A stretch of 64,000 bases of DNA. Origin: CAZZKG01 sp964654825 (GTDB lineage Bacteria; Gemmatimonadota; CAZMKB01). The notes below the pieces were generated by a model that ran no database searches, was not told the DNA's origin, and was given only the letters and a program-made list of their open reading frames with translations. The stretch lies in NCBI GenBank assembly GCA_964654825.1, contig CAZZKG010000014.1, positions 1 to 64,000 of the forward strand, given 5' to 3'. Below are positions 7,682 through 16,669 of the stretch, piece by piece (positions within the stretch are counted from its first letter, which is position 1; each line of letters starts with the position of its first letter). Both the position numbers and the translations under genes were made by a program.

Positions 7682-9448
7682 CTATTTGAGCAGTGTCATC
7701 TTGATGCTGGTACTCCTGCCTCCTACGATCATCCTCGACAGATATACTCCGGAGGCAACTTTCGTGCCCTGCTCATTCCTTCCGTCCCAGACCACCCGGT
7801 GGTCCCCGGGCAGAAGTGTACGATCGACGAGCCTTCGGATCAATCTGCCTTTCAAGTCGTAGACCGCCAGTGAGACGCGATTGCCCCAGGCCGGATACCC
7901 GGGTACCGAGAACCGGATCGTGGTCTGCGGGTTGAACGGGTTCGGGTAGTTCTGCCTGAGGAGCGCGGTCCCGGGTACTGGAGGCGTCAGCGGCTCATCG
8001 CGATCGACCCCGACGTTTTCACCGGGATCGATCAAGAGCACATCCGATTCCCCGAGATTCGTAACGTAGAGGTCTATGAGGCCGGTCCCACCGGCGTCGA
8101 AGAAATTGACGTCGACCGTTGTGTCCTCGACGTTAGGAAAGATCTGGAAGGTCCGGTCCGTGAAGAAACCGAACCCATCGTTTACGAGGAGCCGGTTTCT
8201 GCCTTTGCCGGCATACAGGCTGTCGAAGAAAACAGTTAAATTCCCTACGACGACATCGTTGTCCCCGTCACCCTCGATGTCGGCCACGTCACACGCGTGC
8301 GACCAGCTGCTGTCGACGGAAGACCCTGTCGGCGTTCGGAGCTGGGTCTCGTCGTAGAACCGGCCGGAACCGTCGTTCATCCAGAGGAAGTTGATCTCCC
8401 AGAACCACTTCGCGATGTAGAGGTCCGGTTTCTCATCCCCATCCATATCGGCCGCGCTCACCCGCATGCTCGATCCCGTAACAGCGGGGAACCGCTGGGA
8501 GGTCTCGTCGGTGAAAAAACCGCTTCCGTTGTTGATGAGGATGCGTGATTCGTCGCCGTTCACGTTGTCGTTGATGATGACCAGGTCCATGTCATGATCA
8601 CCTTCGGCATCGAACACGAGGCAGTCCATCGAAGTATCCAGCCTGGGCTGAAACTGAAAACGCAGGTTGGTCTCATCAGAAAAGTGGCCGCTGCCGTCAT
8701 TTATAAGGAGCTGATTTTCCTTAGAAGAAGGAAATAAAGGATCAGCGAAATTCACGATGAAGATGTCGTTGTCACCGTCACCGTCGACGTCACCCCACGA
8801 AGCGCCCTGGCTGGCTGCCGAGTCGACCGGGAGATGAGTCAGCGTCGAATCGAGGAAGTGGCCGGTCCCGTCGTTCATGAAGAGCCTGTTCTGGGAATCG
8901 TTGACTGCGACAAACAGGTCCGGCAAGCTGTCTCCTGTGACATCGACCAGGTCGACGTCAAAGGCATTAACGGAAATCGGCGGGACACGATCGCTTTCAT
9001 CGATAAACGCCCCGCCCTCGTTAATGAGCACTCTGGCGGACGTCAGATAACCCACCGTCACGATATCCTCGTCTCCATCGTCGTCGATGTCGCCGGTGTC
9101 GGTTCTCCAGTCCTCATCGCTTTGGGTAAAGGCCTGCCCTGTTGCGCCCGAAGCGGAAGACAGGACATACACTCCCGAGGGAAGCTCCCGGCCGAGCTCA
9201 TCGAGTACCCCGGCATCGAGCTTGGAAAGAGTTTTTCGTATCCGTCCGGCCCTGTCGATCACAACGAAAGGCCCTTCCCGGACTCCCGTGGCACTCATGG
9301 ACACGGGAAGCTCCGCCCGGTTACCGATCACGAGCATTTTGAAACCGGGGGTCGTGCGGGCAGTAGAAACGACTGTCGGATGTGCGAACGAGGGGATCAG
9401 GAAAAGGACACCGAAGAGAAGGATTTGGATTTTCTGAAACGGCTTCAT
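7682..9448 (-). CDS. secreted VCBS/FG-GAP repeat protein with T9SS-type C-terminal sorting domain
   Basis: 588 residues. An N-terminal signal peptide (LLFGVLFLIPSFAHP) is followed by repeated calcium-binding-like motifs of the form DVDGDGDNDIFI, DIDDDGDEDIV, DMDGDEKPDLYI and DIEGDGDNDVVV, each preceded by an 'NDGSGxF' strand. This is the FG-GAP/VCBS beta-propeller signature. The last 85 residues carry YPNPFNPQTTIRFSVPG, VYDLKGRLIRRL, VVWDGRNEQG and KMTLLK, the FlgD-like domain recognised by type IX secretion or a related system. It should be exported and surface-attached or released. ATG 9448 follows GGAGG by eight bases, and a clear promoter lies just upstream. Ligand and function are unknown. 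Confidence 0.9.
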   Translation of the reverse strand: MKPFQKIQILLFGVLFLIPSFAHPTVVSTARTTPGFKMLVIGNRAELPVSMSATGVREGPFVVIDRAGRIRKTLSKLDAGVLDELGRELPSGVYVLSSASGATGQAFTQSDEDWRTDTGDIDDDGDEDIVTVGYLTSARVLINEGGAFIDESDRVPPISVNAFDVDLVDVTGDSLPDLFVAVNDSQNRLFMNDGTGHFLDSTLTHLPVDSAASQGASWGDVDGDGDNDIFIVNFADPLFPSSKENQLLINDGSGHFSDETNLRFQFQPRLDTSMDCLVFDAEGDHDMDLVIINDNVNGDESRILINNGSGFFTDETSQRFPAVTGSSMRVSAADMDGDEKPDLYIAKWFWEINFLWMNDGSGRFYDETQLRTPTGSSVDSSWSHACDVADIEGDGDNDVVVGNLTVFFDSLYAGKGRNRLLVNDGFGFFTDRTFQIFPNVEDTTVDVNFFDAGGTGLIDLYVTNLGESDVLLIDPGENVGVDRDEPLTPPVPGTALLRQNYPNPFNPQTTIRFSVPGYPAWGNRVSLAVYDLKGRLIRRLVDRTLLPGDHRVVWDGRNEQGTKVASGVYLSRMIVGGRSTSIKMTLLK

Positions 9449-9470
9449 CGGAAACGACCTCCATTCAGAG

Positions 9471-9499
9471 AATATAACGAGGGCTTGTGTTCCGGTCAG
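9471..9499 (-). promoter_or_regulatory. promoter for the FG-GAP protein gene
   Basis: Read on the minus strand: CTGACC (9499-9494), a 17-base spacer, TATATT (9476-9471). Initiation would fall about 15 bases before the ATG at 9448, close to the ribosome site. Confidence 0.5.
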
Positions 9500-9572
9500 G
9501 TCCTTCGTCCTTCACTACCCACCGGCGGTGAAACAGTTCCACTTCCCGGCAAGTCCGTCCTACCGGGCGCAC

Positions 9573-9613
9573 ACAAAAAAATGAGCCCCTCATGCCTTGC
9601 ACATGAGGGGCTC
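9573..9613 (-). terminator. rho-independent terminator after the BNR-like gene
   Basis: A perfect 12-bp stem (GAGCCCCTCATG at 9583-9594 pairs with 9602-9613) has a 7-base loop and is followed on the minus strand by a T-run (9580-9573). It ends transcription from the gene at 9650-11494. Confidence 0.9.
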
Positions 9614-9649
9614 CCGTGTTTTGTCGAAGGGGTTCACCCCGGAAGAATT

Positions 9650-11494
9650 TTACTTCAGAAGCACCATCTTCCGTGTCTGGTTGAACCCATCGTCGGTTCT
9701 CAGTCGATAGAAATAGATACCGCTCGCGACGATCTCGCCGCTGCCGTTTCTCCCATCCCAGGTAACCGTGTGGTTACCGGCTTCCCTCACTCCGTTCTCG
9801 AGGGTCTTGATGAGCTGACCCCTGAGGTTTCTGATCTCGAGTGTCACCTTTGCATCCCGGTCGAGAGCGTAGGTTATCGTGGTCATCGGGTTGAAGGGGT
9901 TGGGATAATTCTGACTCAGAGCCACCGCTTTGGGCAGGTTGGCCCCCTGGGTGTCGTCGTCATCGATACCGGTGGGAGCATTGTAGGTCGTCTGCAGATG
10001 CCACAGAGTCGAGTCCGCTGCGTTGCCGCCATCACCGTAGTAGATGAAGAGCCAGTCGCAATAGTACTCGGGTGGGTTAGCTGTCGGCACGACCAGGTCG
10101 ACGATCCTGTTGTAAGTCTCATCGGCTGCGTCCTGCGTGATATTGATCGGCCCGGTCCCGGCAGATGATCCTGCGGCAATCGCGTTCATGCAGATGTCGC
10201 CGGCTCCGCCGCCGCTTCCCTGGATGAACTCGGTCCATCCGGCAACCACGTGCCCGTCGGCCGCTTTCGCGAGTGAGGGCATGAAGGCGACACCGGACTC
10301 ACCCTCGAGCGCCGAGTTCTCGGGGAACCCGATGTACGAGGTGGTCATGACACCATTGTCGACTATAGTGTGCCAGAGACCGGCGTACCCGTAAGTCGTG
10401 TCGTTCATGTTCGTGACGATGTGAGCGAGCCCGTCGGATGTGACAGCCACGTTTTCGTGAGCGTTGTTGAATGCGCTGTAACCCGCATCCTGGACGCCGC
10501 CGACGTATACGACCGTGGAGTCGAATGCGGGAACACCGGAATGCCCGGTCGGATAATTCGCACCTTCGGTCCCGAAGATGAGTTCGAGATCGCTCCAGGT
10601 CGCGCCACCGTCGGTCGACTGCGTGTAGGCGGGGTAAGACACCGCGCCAAGCAGGCCGTGGGCCGCGGCCCAGGTGTCATCGAGGACTGGAAAGGCGAGT
10701 GCCGCGATGAAGCTGCCGTTCGCGTCGAACATGAGAGGACCGTCCATCCCGGCCATGTCGAAACCGTTTGTCCCGATAGTGGCGGTGATGTCCAGGTCGG
10801 TACCCCAGCTCGTACCGTTGTCGGTCGACGACCTGAAGTAGGTCTCATACGGGTTCCCCGCGGCGAAATCGATGAGGCTCATGTACGCGATGCCGCCCGG
10901 CTGCATCGACAGCATGGTGTAGAACTCATCTTTGGTCGTGTCCGGAGTGATCTCGACGAACGGGTTGAAAGCCTGGAGACACTTGAACAGGTCGCTGGTC
11001 CAGAACGTCGCGGTGTTACCCGAATGCAGGCCCTGTTCGGTGTAGGTCAGGTACGTGAGATCGTCGTTGAAGTCGATGATGTGGTTTCTGTCACGAAGGG
11101 CATCCCATGCGGGGTCGCTGAGGGGACCGACAACGCTCCAGGTGGCGCCGTTGTCGCTGGACAGGGCCGAGTGGAGCCTCATCTCGGGGAGATCCAGGTC
11201 CTTGGTGAAGACGACCTCGATCGACATCGGATCTTCACCGTTACAGTCATGCCGGATGATCTTCCTGCCGCCGCCGAGGAGGACCCTCAGGTTGGTGACT
11301 TCCCCTGAGACGGCATTCATTGTCGCCTGAACGTGAGGCTGATCACCCGTCTGGAGCGTCGGGCCGAAGGTCGGCTTCTTCACCGTACGCTGGGGGGCTT
11401 TCCACAGCTGCGCATCCGTGTCGGCCATCGCGTTCGAAACGAACATGGCCACCACGGCAAGAGCAAGTACCAATACAGACATTTTTCGAACCAT
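9650..11494 (-). CDS. secreted BNR/sialidase-like repeat protein with T9SS-type sorting domain
   Basis: 614 residues. A signal peptide (VLALAVVAMFVSNAMA) leads into a region with Asp-box-like turns (SSDNGATWSVV, SSTDNGTSWGTD, STDGGATWSDLE), the hallmark of BNR/sialidase-fold six-bladed propellers. The catalytic arginine triad of true sialidases cannot be confirmed by eye, so enzymatic activity is not claimed. The C-terminus repeats the sorting signature: YPNPFNPMTTITYALDR, LEIRNLRGQLIKTL, VTWDGRNGSGE, KMVLLK. ATG 11494 has GGAG six bases upstream; a TTG two codons earlier abuts the ribosome site and is unlikely. The gene is monocistronic, with its own promoter and terminator. Confidence 0.87.
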   Translation of the reverse strand: MVRKMSVLVLALAVVAMFVSNAMADTDAQLWKAPQRTVKKPTFGPTLQTGDQPHVQATMNAVSGEVTNLRVLLGGGRKIIRHDCNGEDPMSIEVVFTKDLDLPEMRLHSALSSDNGATWSVVGPLSDPAWDALRDRNHIIDFNDDLTYLTYTEQGLHSGNTATFWTSDLFKCLQAFNPFVEITPDTTKDEFYTMLSMQPGGIAYMSLIDFAAGNPYETYFRSSTDNGTSWGTDLDITATIGTNGFDMAGMDGPLMFDANGSFIAALAFPVLDDTWAAAHGLLGAVSYPAYTQSTDGGATWSDLELIFGTEGANYPTGHSGVPAFDSTVVYVGGVQDAGYSAFNNAHENVAVTSDGLAHIVTNMNDTTYGYAGLWHTIVDNGVMTTSYIGFPENSALEGESGVAFMPSLAKAADGHVVAGWTEFIQGSGGGAGDICMNAIAAGSSAGTGPINITQDAADETYNRIVDLVVPTANPPEYYCDWLFIYYGDGGNAADSTLWHLQTTYNAPTGIDDDDTQGANLPKAVALSQNYPNPFNPMTTITYALDRDAKVTLEIRNLRGQLIKTLENGVREAGNHTVTWDGRNGSGEIVASGIYFYRLRTDDGFNQTRKMVLLK

Positions 11495-11688
11495 TTCCAA
11501 CTCCTCTCGTAGTGATTAATAACCTGTAAGGAATCGGGCGGACAAAAAATACTCCCTCATCACCTCCTTTCGGTAAGGCACAATAACGCGCGGTTTTGTA
11601 AGATTTGGGAAAGATTTCGTGATATGTCTAGCCCTCACTGATTATGACAAAGATATGATTACACTACCCCCTCTTTGTCTTCTAAGAA

Positions 11689-11717
11689 ATATTACCAATT
11701 TAGAGAATTCATGTCAA
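11689..11717 (-). promoter_or_regulatory. sigma-70-type promoter for the BNR-like gene
   Basis: Read on the minus strand: perfect TTGACA (11717-11712), 17 bases, TAATAT (11694-11689). The -35 hexamer contains the stop codon of the lipM-like gene, so this promoter separates the secreted-protein gene from the glycine cleavage operon. The leader to the ATG is about 190 bases. Confidence 0.7.
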
Positions 11718-12610
11718 GCATTTTTACGCGGAAGTGGTGGAAATCCATTTACCCATCCGGGGCCCGGTTCGAACCGGCAGACAGAATGGGATTCATTCCA
11801 CCCGGGCGTGGAATATTTATTTTGGACGAGTTCCTCGCACCGAGCACATTCGTCATCTGATAGAGGACCGGCTGTTATTTCGACTGCTAAAATCCTCCTG
11901 AAACCGGAAACAAGAGCATCACTCACCTCCCGGTATCGCACCTCACGTCCCAGAGCTTCGGAAAGGGTCACCGATCGCGCGGCGAGCTCTTCGCCCAGTC
12001 GCTTTTTTTCGGTCTCTGAGAGGAGCGGAACGAATTCGTGAGGACCCGAAGGCGGTGTAACCAGAGGCAGAGACCCATGCTGCAGCAGGTGGTTCCCGAT
12101 CACTCTCTGGGCACTTCCCACGATCTTTCTTCCCGCGCAACTCACCTCGAACCTCGAAGTGCTGGTGAAACACGGTTTCACCCCAACTCTCTTCCTCCCG
12201 GCAGCGGGGCCCGGGAGAAGGGGGCGTTCGTACTCAGCTTCGGCACCAAGAGAATGCAGGCCTTCCACCAGAGCCAGGCTGATGACGCGATAGGCATCTG
12301 TAATCGTCCCGCCGGGAGCGATTTCTTCGACCGCCGCGGTGACCGAGTAGGTGAGATCCCAGCCGTGGAGTACCACCCTCCCGCCGGTCAGACGCCTGAC
12401 ACGGCTTATCCCCTCGTTATTGCATCTTAGAGGATCGATCTGCTGTTCCATCTTCTGAAAGTACCCGATCGAGAAGGACGGCGGATCCCAGCAGTATGTC
12501 CTGATAGTGGGCGGTGAAGTCCCGGCTATCACTCCCTGGAATAGTGATTCATCGACCGCCATGTTGAATGCGGCATCTCCTGTACCTGTGTCGAGGAATC
12601 TCCAGGTCAT
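11714..12610 (-). CDS. lipM: octanoyltransferase / lipoate-protein ligase family (LipM-like)
   Basis: About 298 residues from ATG 12610, eight bases after the gcvPB stop. A TTG at 12673 inside gcvPB would add 21 unconserved residues. Family motifs: NMAVDE near the start, SIGYFQ, RRLTGGRVVLHGWDLTYS and KIVGSAQR with QHGS. The PCFTSTSRFEV segment carries a cysteine at the position of the LipM acyl-thioester cysteine. LipM moves an octanoyl group from acyl carrier protein to GcvH, the first step of lipoyl assembly. Its place at the end of the operon that encodes GcvH fits this role well. A lipoate ligase (LplA) is the alternative; the cysteine favours LipM. Confidence 0.82.
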   Translation of the reverse strand: MTWRFLDTGTGDAAFNMAVDESLFQGVIAGTSPPTIRTYCWDPPSFSIGYFQKMEQQIDPLRCNNEGISRVRRLTGGRVVLHGWDLTYSVTAAVEEIAPGGTITDAYRVISLALVEGLHSLGAEAEYERPLLPGPAAGRKRVGVKPCFTSTSRFEVSCAGRKIVGSAQRVIGNHLLQHGSLPLVTPPSGPHEFVPLLSETEKKRLGEELAARSVTLSEALGREVRYREVSDALVSGFRRILAVEITAGPLSDDECARCEELVQNKYSTPGWNESHSVCRFEPGPGWVNGFPPLPRKNA

Positions 12611-12617
12611 ATCGATA

Positions 12618-14072
12618 TCAGGTCTGCGGGCGCCAGGTGAGTACGGGTTTCCGTGCGGCCTGTACTTCGTCAAGCCTTCTCACCGGCGTCGAGTGCGGCG
12701 CTTCCTTCACCCGATCGGGGTCACTCCGGGATTCCTCGTCGATCATGAGCATCGCCTCGATGAATCCATCGAGGCTCTCGAGGCTCTCAGTCTCGGTCGG
12801 TTCGATCATCAGGGCTTCTGGGACGATGAGTGGAAAATAGATGGTCGGAGCGTGTACTCCGAAATCCAGGAGTCTCTTGGCTATGTCCAGGGTTTTGACA
12901 CCCCGCTCCTTCTGGTTGACACCGCTCAGAACACACTCGTGCATGCAGGGACCGGGATAGGGATTGTGGTAGTGTTGTTCGAGTTTCATCATGCAATAGT
13001 TTGCATTCAGGATAGAATCTTCGGCAACCTGTTTGAGACCTTCGGCGCCGAGCATTCTGATGTATGTGTAGGCCTTCACCAGAACGGTGAAATTACCGTA
13101 GTAGGAGTGGAGTTTCCCGATCGAATGAGGGACGTTGTAGTCGAATCCATATCCGCCGTTTTCGTTCTTTATCAAAGTCGGGACGGGAAGATAATCTTTT
13201 AGAAAATCCTTCACACCCACCGGACCCGAGCCGGGCCCCCCACCGCCGTGCGGTGTCGAGAAGGTCTTGTGCAGGTTGAAGTGAAGGACGTCGAAGCCCA
13301 TGTCGCCGGGTCTCACGATGTGCAGGAGAGCATTGAGGTTTGCCCCGTCCATGTACATGATCCCCCCGGCATCGTGGACCATCTTCGTTATCTTAAGGAT
13401 GTTTTTCTCGAACTTCCCGAGCGTGTTGGGGTTGGTCAGCATGAACGCGGCGACATCTTCGGAGAGGGCGTTCCCGAGCTGTTCGATATCGACCAGGCCT
13501 TCGCCGTCGGAGGGAATAGTGACCACCTCGTAGCCGGCCAGCCGGATACTCGCGGGATTTGTCCCGTGAGCTGAATCGGGCGTGATGACCTTCCTTCTCG
13601 GATCGCCGTTTCGGGTGTGATACGCCCTGGTGATGAGAAGCCCGGTGAGCTCACCCTGAGCACCCGCAGCCGGCTGCAGGGTGATTGCATCAAACCCGGC
13701 GATTTCGGTGAGGTATTCACCCAGTTCGTACATCAGCCTGAACGCGCCCTGGCAGAGATCGAGCGGCGTCATGGGATGCAGACTTGCATACCCCGGCAGC
13801 TTCGCAACTTCCTCGTTGACCTTGGGGTTGTACTTCATGGTACACGACCCCAGAGGATAAAAACCCCTGTCCATGTGGTGGTTCATCGTGGAGAGACGGA
13901 CGAAGTGCCGCATGACATCCTGCTCACTCACCTCGGGAAGGGGAGGGCCTTCATCTCTCGAAACACCCCGGGGCAGCAGTTCTTCGACTGGGACGTCAGG
14001 AACATCGAGGGCTGGAAGCGTGTACCCCTTCCGGCCCGATCTTGACAACTCGAAGATAAGGCTGTTTTTCAC
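12618..14072 (-). CDS. gcvPB: glycine dehydrogenase (aminomethyl-transferring) subunit 2, P-protein beta half
   Basis: 484 residues, the normal length of the split P-protein's second subunit. The PLP-binding lysine lies in NLHKTFSTPHGGGGPG, followed by the glycine-rich loop. It pairs with GcvPA to decarboxylate glycine and pass the aminomethyl group to lipoyl-GcvH. GTG 14072 follows AAGGAG at a rather long distance (about 12 bases). It ends eight bases before the LipM start, which suggests translational coupling. GcvT and the lipoamide dehydrogenase are not in the window. Confidence 0.95.
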   Translation of the reverse strand: MKNSLIFELSRSGRKGYTLPALDVPDVPVEELLPRGVSRDEGPPLPEVSEQDVMRHFVRLSTMNHHMDRGFYPLGSCTMKYNPKVNEEVAKLPGYASLHPMTPLDLCQGAFRLMYELGEYLTEIAGFDAITLQPAAGAQGELTGLLITRAYHTRNGDPRRKVITPDSAHGTNPASIRLAGYEVVTIPSDGEGLVDIEQLGNALSEDVAAFMLTNPNTLGKFEKNILKITKMVHDAGGIMYMDGANLNALLHIVRPGDMGFDVLHFNLHKTFSTPHGGGGPGSGPVGVKDFLKDYLPVPTLIKNENGGYGFDYNVPHSIGKLHSYYGNFTVLVKAYTYIRMLGAEGLKQVAEDSILNANYCMMKLEQHYHNPYPGPCMHECVLSGVNQKERGVKTLDIAKRLLDFGVHAPTIYFPLIVPEALMIEPTETESLESLDGFIEAMLMIDEESRSDPDRVKEAPHSTPVRRLDEVQAARKPVLTWRPQT

Positions 14073-14096
14073 GTCTGACTCACTCTCCTTAATAAC

Positions 14097-14780
14097 TCAG
14101 AATTCGAGGACTTCGCCCGGAGTCATCACGGAACATCTGATCCCTGTTTCCTCTTCGAGCATCTCCTTGAACTTCAGGGGATCCTGCTCGATGACTTCCC
14201 AGGTGTTGTAGTGCATCGGGATGACCTGCCGGGCTTTGAGCATACCTGCTGCGACGACTGCATCCTCCGGCCCCATGGTGAAGTTGTCACCGATCGGGAG
14301 CAGGGCGACATCGATCTTTTCCATCCTTCCGATGAGTTCGAACTCGGTCACGAGGCCCGTGTCTCCTGCGTGAAACACTGTTTTGCCTTCGGCGCTGTAG
14401 ATGAAGCCGCAGGGATAGGAATACACTCCTCCTTCGTCTCCTACTTCACCTCCATGTGTGGCGAAGGTAAGCTTCACCCTCCCGAATGAGAAAACCCGCG
14501 ATCCGCCGATGTGCATGGGATGCGTTTTTACGCCTTTGGACGTGAGGTAATTCGCCAGCTCGAACGTCGTCACGACGAGTGCGCCGGTTCTCTTCGCGAT
14601 GGTTACCGTGTCCCCAATGTGATCGGCATGGCCATGGGTGAGGAGTATCGCGTCCGTCTCGACAATCTCTTCCTTGATATCACTCAGAGGGTTCCCGGTG
14701 ATGAATGGATCTATGATCACCCTGTTCGAACCGATGTGACACTCGGCACAGGCATGTCCGTGAAACAGGATCTTCGCCAT
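14097..14780 (-). CDS. UPF0173-type metal-dependent hydrolase (metallo-beta-lactamase fold)
   Basis: 227 residues. The metallo-beta-lactamase motif THGHADHIGD lies around residues 50-58, with later metal ligands in FATHGGEVGDEGG, VFHAGDTGL and VIPMHYNTWE. This matches the UPF0173 family of single-domain hydrolases, whose substrate is unknown. It sits between gcvPA and gcvPB, 9 and 24 bases from its neighbours, so it is cotranscribed with glycine cleavage. Whether it acts in one-carbon or lipoyl metabolism or is a passenger cannot be told from sequence. ATG 14780 has a GGGGGAG ribosome site. Confidence 0.88.
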   Translation of the reverse strand: MAKILFHGHACAECHIGSNRVIIDPFITGNPLSDIKEEIVETDAILLTHGHADHIGDTVTIAKRTGALVVTTFELANYLTSKGVKTHPMHIGGSRVFSFGRVKLTFATHGGEVGDEGGVYSYPCGFIYSAEGKTVFHAGDTGLVTEFELIGRMEKIDVALLPIGDNFTMGPEDAVVAAGMLKARQVIPMHYNTWEVIEQDPLKFKEMLEEETGIRCSVMTPGEVLEF

Positions 14781-14789
14781 CTTCTCCCC

Positions 14790-16127
14790 CTATCCTCCAA
14801 GGGCTTCAATAAATCCGTCGATCTCTTCCCTCGTGCGCTTTTCCGTAACCGCCATCAGCATGATACCATCCAGGTCACGATCGAAGCATCCCGCATCGAC
14901 TCCCGCCAGATATCCCCTGGATTTCATCTTCTCTATGATCTCACCGGGAGAGATGTGTGTCCTCACGGGGAACTCCTTGAAAAACGGTACATCCCACGGG
15001 GCCTCGTACCCCGGGAGCTCGAGTATCTTCTCTCGCATGTAACTGGCTTTTTTCAGGCAGAGGAGAGCTGCTTCCCGCAGACCTTCTTTGCCCATCACCG
15101 ACATATAAACAGTTGCGGCGAGGGCGTTCAGGGCCTGATTCGTACATATGTTGGAGGTGGCTTTTTCTCTCCTGATGTGCTGTTCCCGTGTCTGCAGGGT
15201 GAGTACATACCCCCTCCTGCCGTCGGTGTCGACGGTCTCACCCACGAGCCTCCCCGGAAGCTGGCGTTTGTATTTTTCCTTACACGCGAAGAACCCGAAG
15301 CGGGGGCCGCCGAATGAAGGGGTATTACCCAGTGCCTGTCCGTCACCTACCACGATGTCGGCACCGAAATCGCCGGGAGGTTTCAGGATACCAAGGGAGA
15401 TGGGATCGACGACGGTGACGAACAACGCTCCGCAGGTCACTGCGGCCTGCCCGACCGCCCTGAGGTCTTCGATGCTCCCCACGAAGTTGGGATTCTGGAT
15501 GATCACTGCTGCCGTGTCGTCACAGCACTTCTCCCTCAGTATATCCAGGTCGGTGAGCCCGCCTGACAGAGGGATTTCTTCTGTCGTCACATCCCGTCCG
15601 GTGAGATAGGTGTGCATTACCCGGCGATAGAAGGCAAACACACCCGCCGAGACGAGGAGTTTTCGTCTGTTTTTCACAATGGAGAGCGCCATGATGGCCG
15701 CTTCGGCGAGTGCCGAACCACCGTCATAGACCGAGGCGTTGGAGACTTCCATACCTGTGAGTCCGGCTATCATGGTCTGGTATTCGAATATCGCGGTCAG
15801 CGTACCCTGGCTGACCTCCGGCTGATACGGCGTGTATGCTGTGTAGAACTCCGGCCTGGATATGATGTGAGAAACGACACTCGGGATGAAATGGTCGTAA
15901 CTGCCCGCACCCAGAAAAGATATGTACGAGTCGAGATCGCCGTTCTCCGACGCCAGCCTCTTCAGGAGAGAGACCACCTCCATTTCGGAGATCGGGGGCG
16001 GCAGGTCGAGTGGCGCACTCTGACGCAACTCGGGAGGGATGGCACCGAGGAGATCGTCGATTTTCCTGATGCCGATAACATCCCGCATCCTGCTGCGGTC
16101 TTCGGGTGTGTGGGGGAGATAGGCCAT
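14790..16127 (-). CDS. gcvPA: glycine dehydrogenase (aminomethyl-transferring) subunit 1, P-protein alpha half
   Basis: 445 residues, standard for the first half of a split P-protein (MAYLPHTPEDRSRMRDVIG at the N-terminus; FLGAGSYDHFIPSVV; YTPYQPEVSQGTL; GGPRFGFFACKEKYKRQLPGR). This half lacks the PLP lysine, which is on GcvPB. It follows gcvH by 13 bases in the same operon. Glycine cleavage yields CO2, ammonia, NADH and methylene-tetrahydrofolate. Confidence 0.95.
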   Translation of the reverse strand: MAYLPHTPEDRSRMRDVIGIRKIDDLLGAIPPELRQSAPLDLPPPISEMEVVSLLKRLASENGDLDSYISFLGAGSYDHFIPSVVSHIISRPEFYTAYTPYQPEVSQGTLTAIFEYQTMIAGLTGMEVSNASVYDGGSALAEAAIMALSIVKNRRKLLVSAGVFAFYRRVMHTYLTGRDVTTEEIPLSGGLTDLDILREKCCDDTAAVIIQNPNFVGSIEDLRAVGQAAVTCGALFVTVVDPISLGILKPPGDFGADIVVGDGQALGNTPSFGGPRFGFFACKEKYKRQLPGRLVGETVDTDGRRGYVLTLQTREQHIRREKATSNICTNQALNALAATVYMSVMGKEGLREAALLCLKKASYMREKILELPGYEAPWDVPFFKEFPVRTHISPGEIIEKMKSRGYLAGVDAGCFDRDLDGIMLMAVTEKRTREEIDGFIEALGG

Positions 16128-16140
16128 GGATCCCGCTCTC

Positions 16141-16518
16141 TCAGGAAATCAGTGCCTTGTAATCCTCGGGACCCAGGAGCACAGTCAGCTCCTCCTCGGC
16201 AGAGAACCGGACCTTGATAATCCAACCCTCGCCGTACGGGTCCTTGTTCATCACTTCGGGGGTTTCCTCGATGACGCTGTTCACCTCGACAACCTCACCG
16301 CTCACGGGAGAGTAGAGGTCAGCAACCGTCTTGACGGCCTCGATGGTTCCGAAAGACTCCATCTGCCTGACCTCGGTACCGACATCGGGAAGTTCTACAA
16401 AAACGATGTCGCCGAGCTCGCCCTGTGCGTAATCGGTAATGCCGATCGTGGCGATGGAATCATCGATTCCCACCCACTCGTGTTCCTTCGTATACCTCAG
16501 GTTTTCAGGAACGCTCAT
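16141..16518 (-). CDS. gcvH: glycine cleavage system H protein
   Basis: 125 residues. The lipoylated lysine is K63 in FGTIEAVKTVAD, set in the biotinyl/lipoyl hammerhead fold, with the conserved tail NKDPYGEGWIIKVRFS. It shuttles the aminomethyl group from the GcvPA/PB dimer to GcvT and, in LipM-type pathways, is the octanoyl acceptor. ATG 16518 is preceded by GGAGGAGTT. It is the first gene of the operon, behind a consensus -35 promoter. Confidence 0.97.
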   Translation of the reverse strand: MSVPENLRYTKEHEWVGIDDSIATIGITDYAQGELGDIVFVELPDVGTEVRQMESFGTIEAVKTVADLYSPVSGEVVEVNSVIEETPEVMNKDPYGEGWIIKVRFSAEEELTVLLGPEDYKALIS

Positions 16519-16620
16519 AACTCCTCCGGTACATTCAACAAAAAGCGCGAAAAAACGGGAGCTCGCACTCCGGTTTTTGCTGCGAAGTAATCTTTTTCAC
16601 GATCTCGATTTGAGAACTCT

Positions 16621-16649
16621 AACTTATCACCCGCCACGGATAATGTCAA
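16621..16649 (-). promoter_or_regulatory. promoter of the gcv-lipM operon
   Basis: Minus strand: TTGACA (16649-16644), 17 bases, TAAGTT (16626-16621). The -35 is perfect; the -10 keeps the three most conserved positions. The leader to gcvH is about 95 bases. No glycine riboswitch pattern is evident in it. Confidence 0.6.
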
Positions 16650-16669
16650 GAAACCATAAATAGATAAAG

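Noticed and set aside
8834..10168. Long plus-strand open frame (444 codons) across the secreted repeat-protein genes
   Set aside because: It is antisense to two well-supported genes with signal peptides and sorting domains. Its translation has no recognisable domain and it spans their promoter and terminator.
10370..11308. Plus-strand open frame (312 codons) antisense to the BNR-like gene
   Set aside because: Typical high-GC antisense shadow with valine/arginine-rich composition and no ribosome site.
9650..11494. Annotation of the BNR-like protein as an active sialidase
   Set aside because: Asp-box-like repeats are present, but the arginine triad and tyrosine/glutamate catalytic pair could not be located with confidence.
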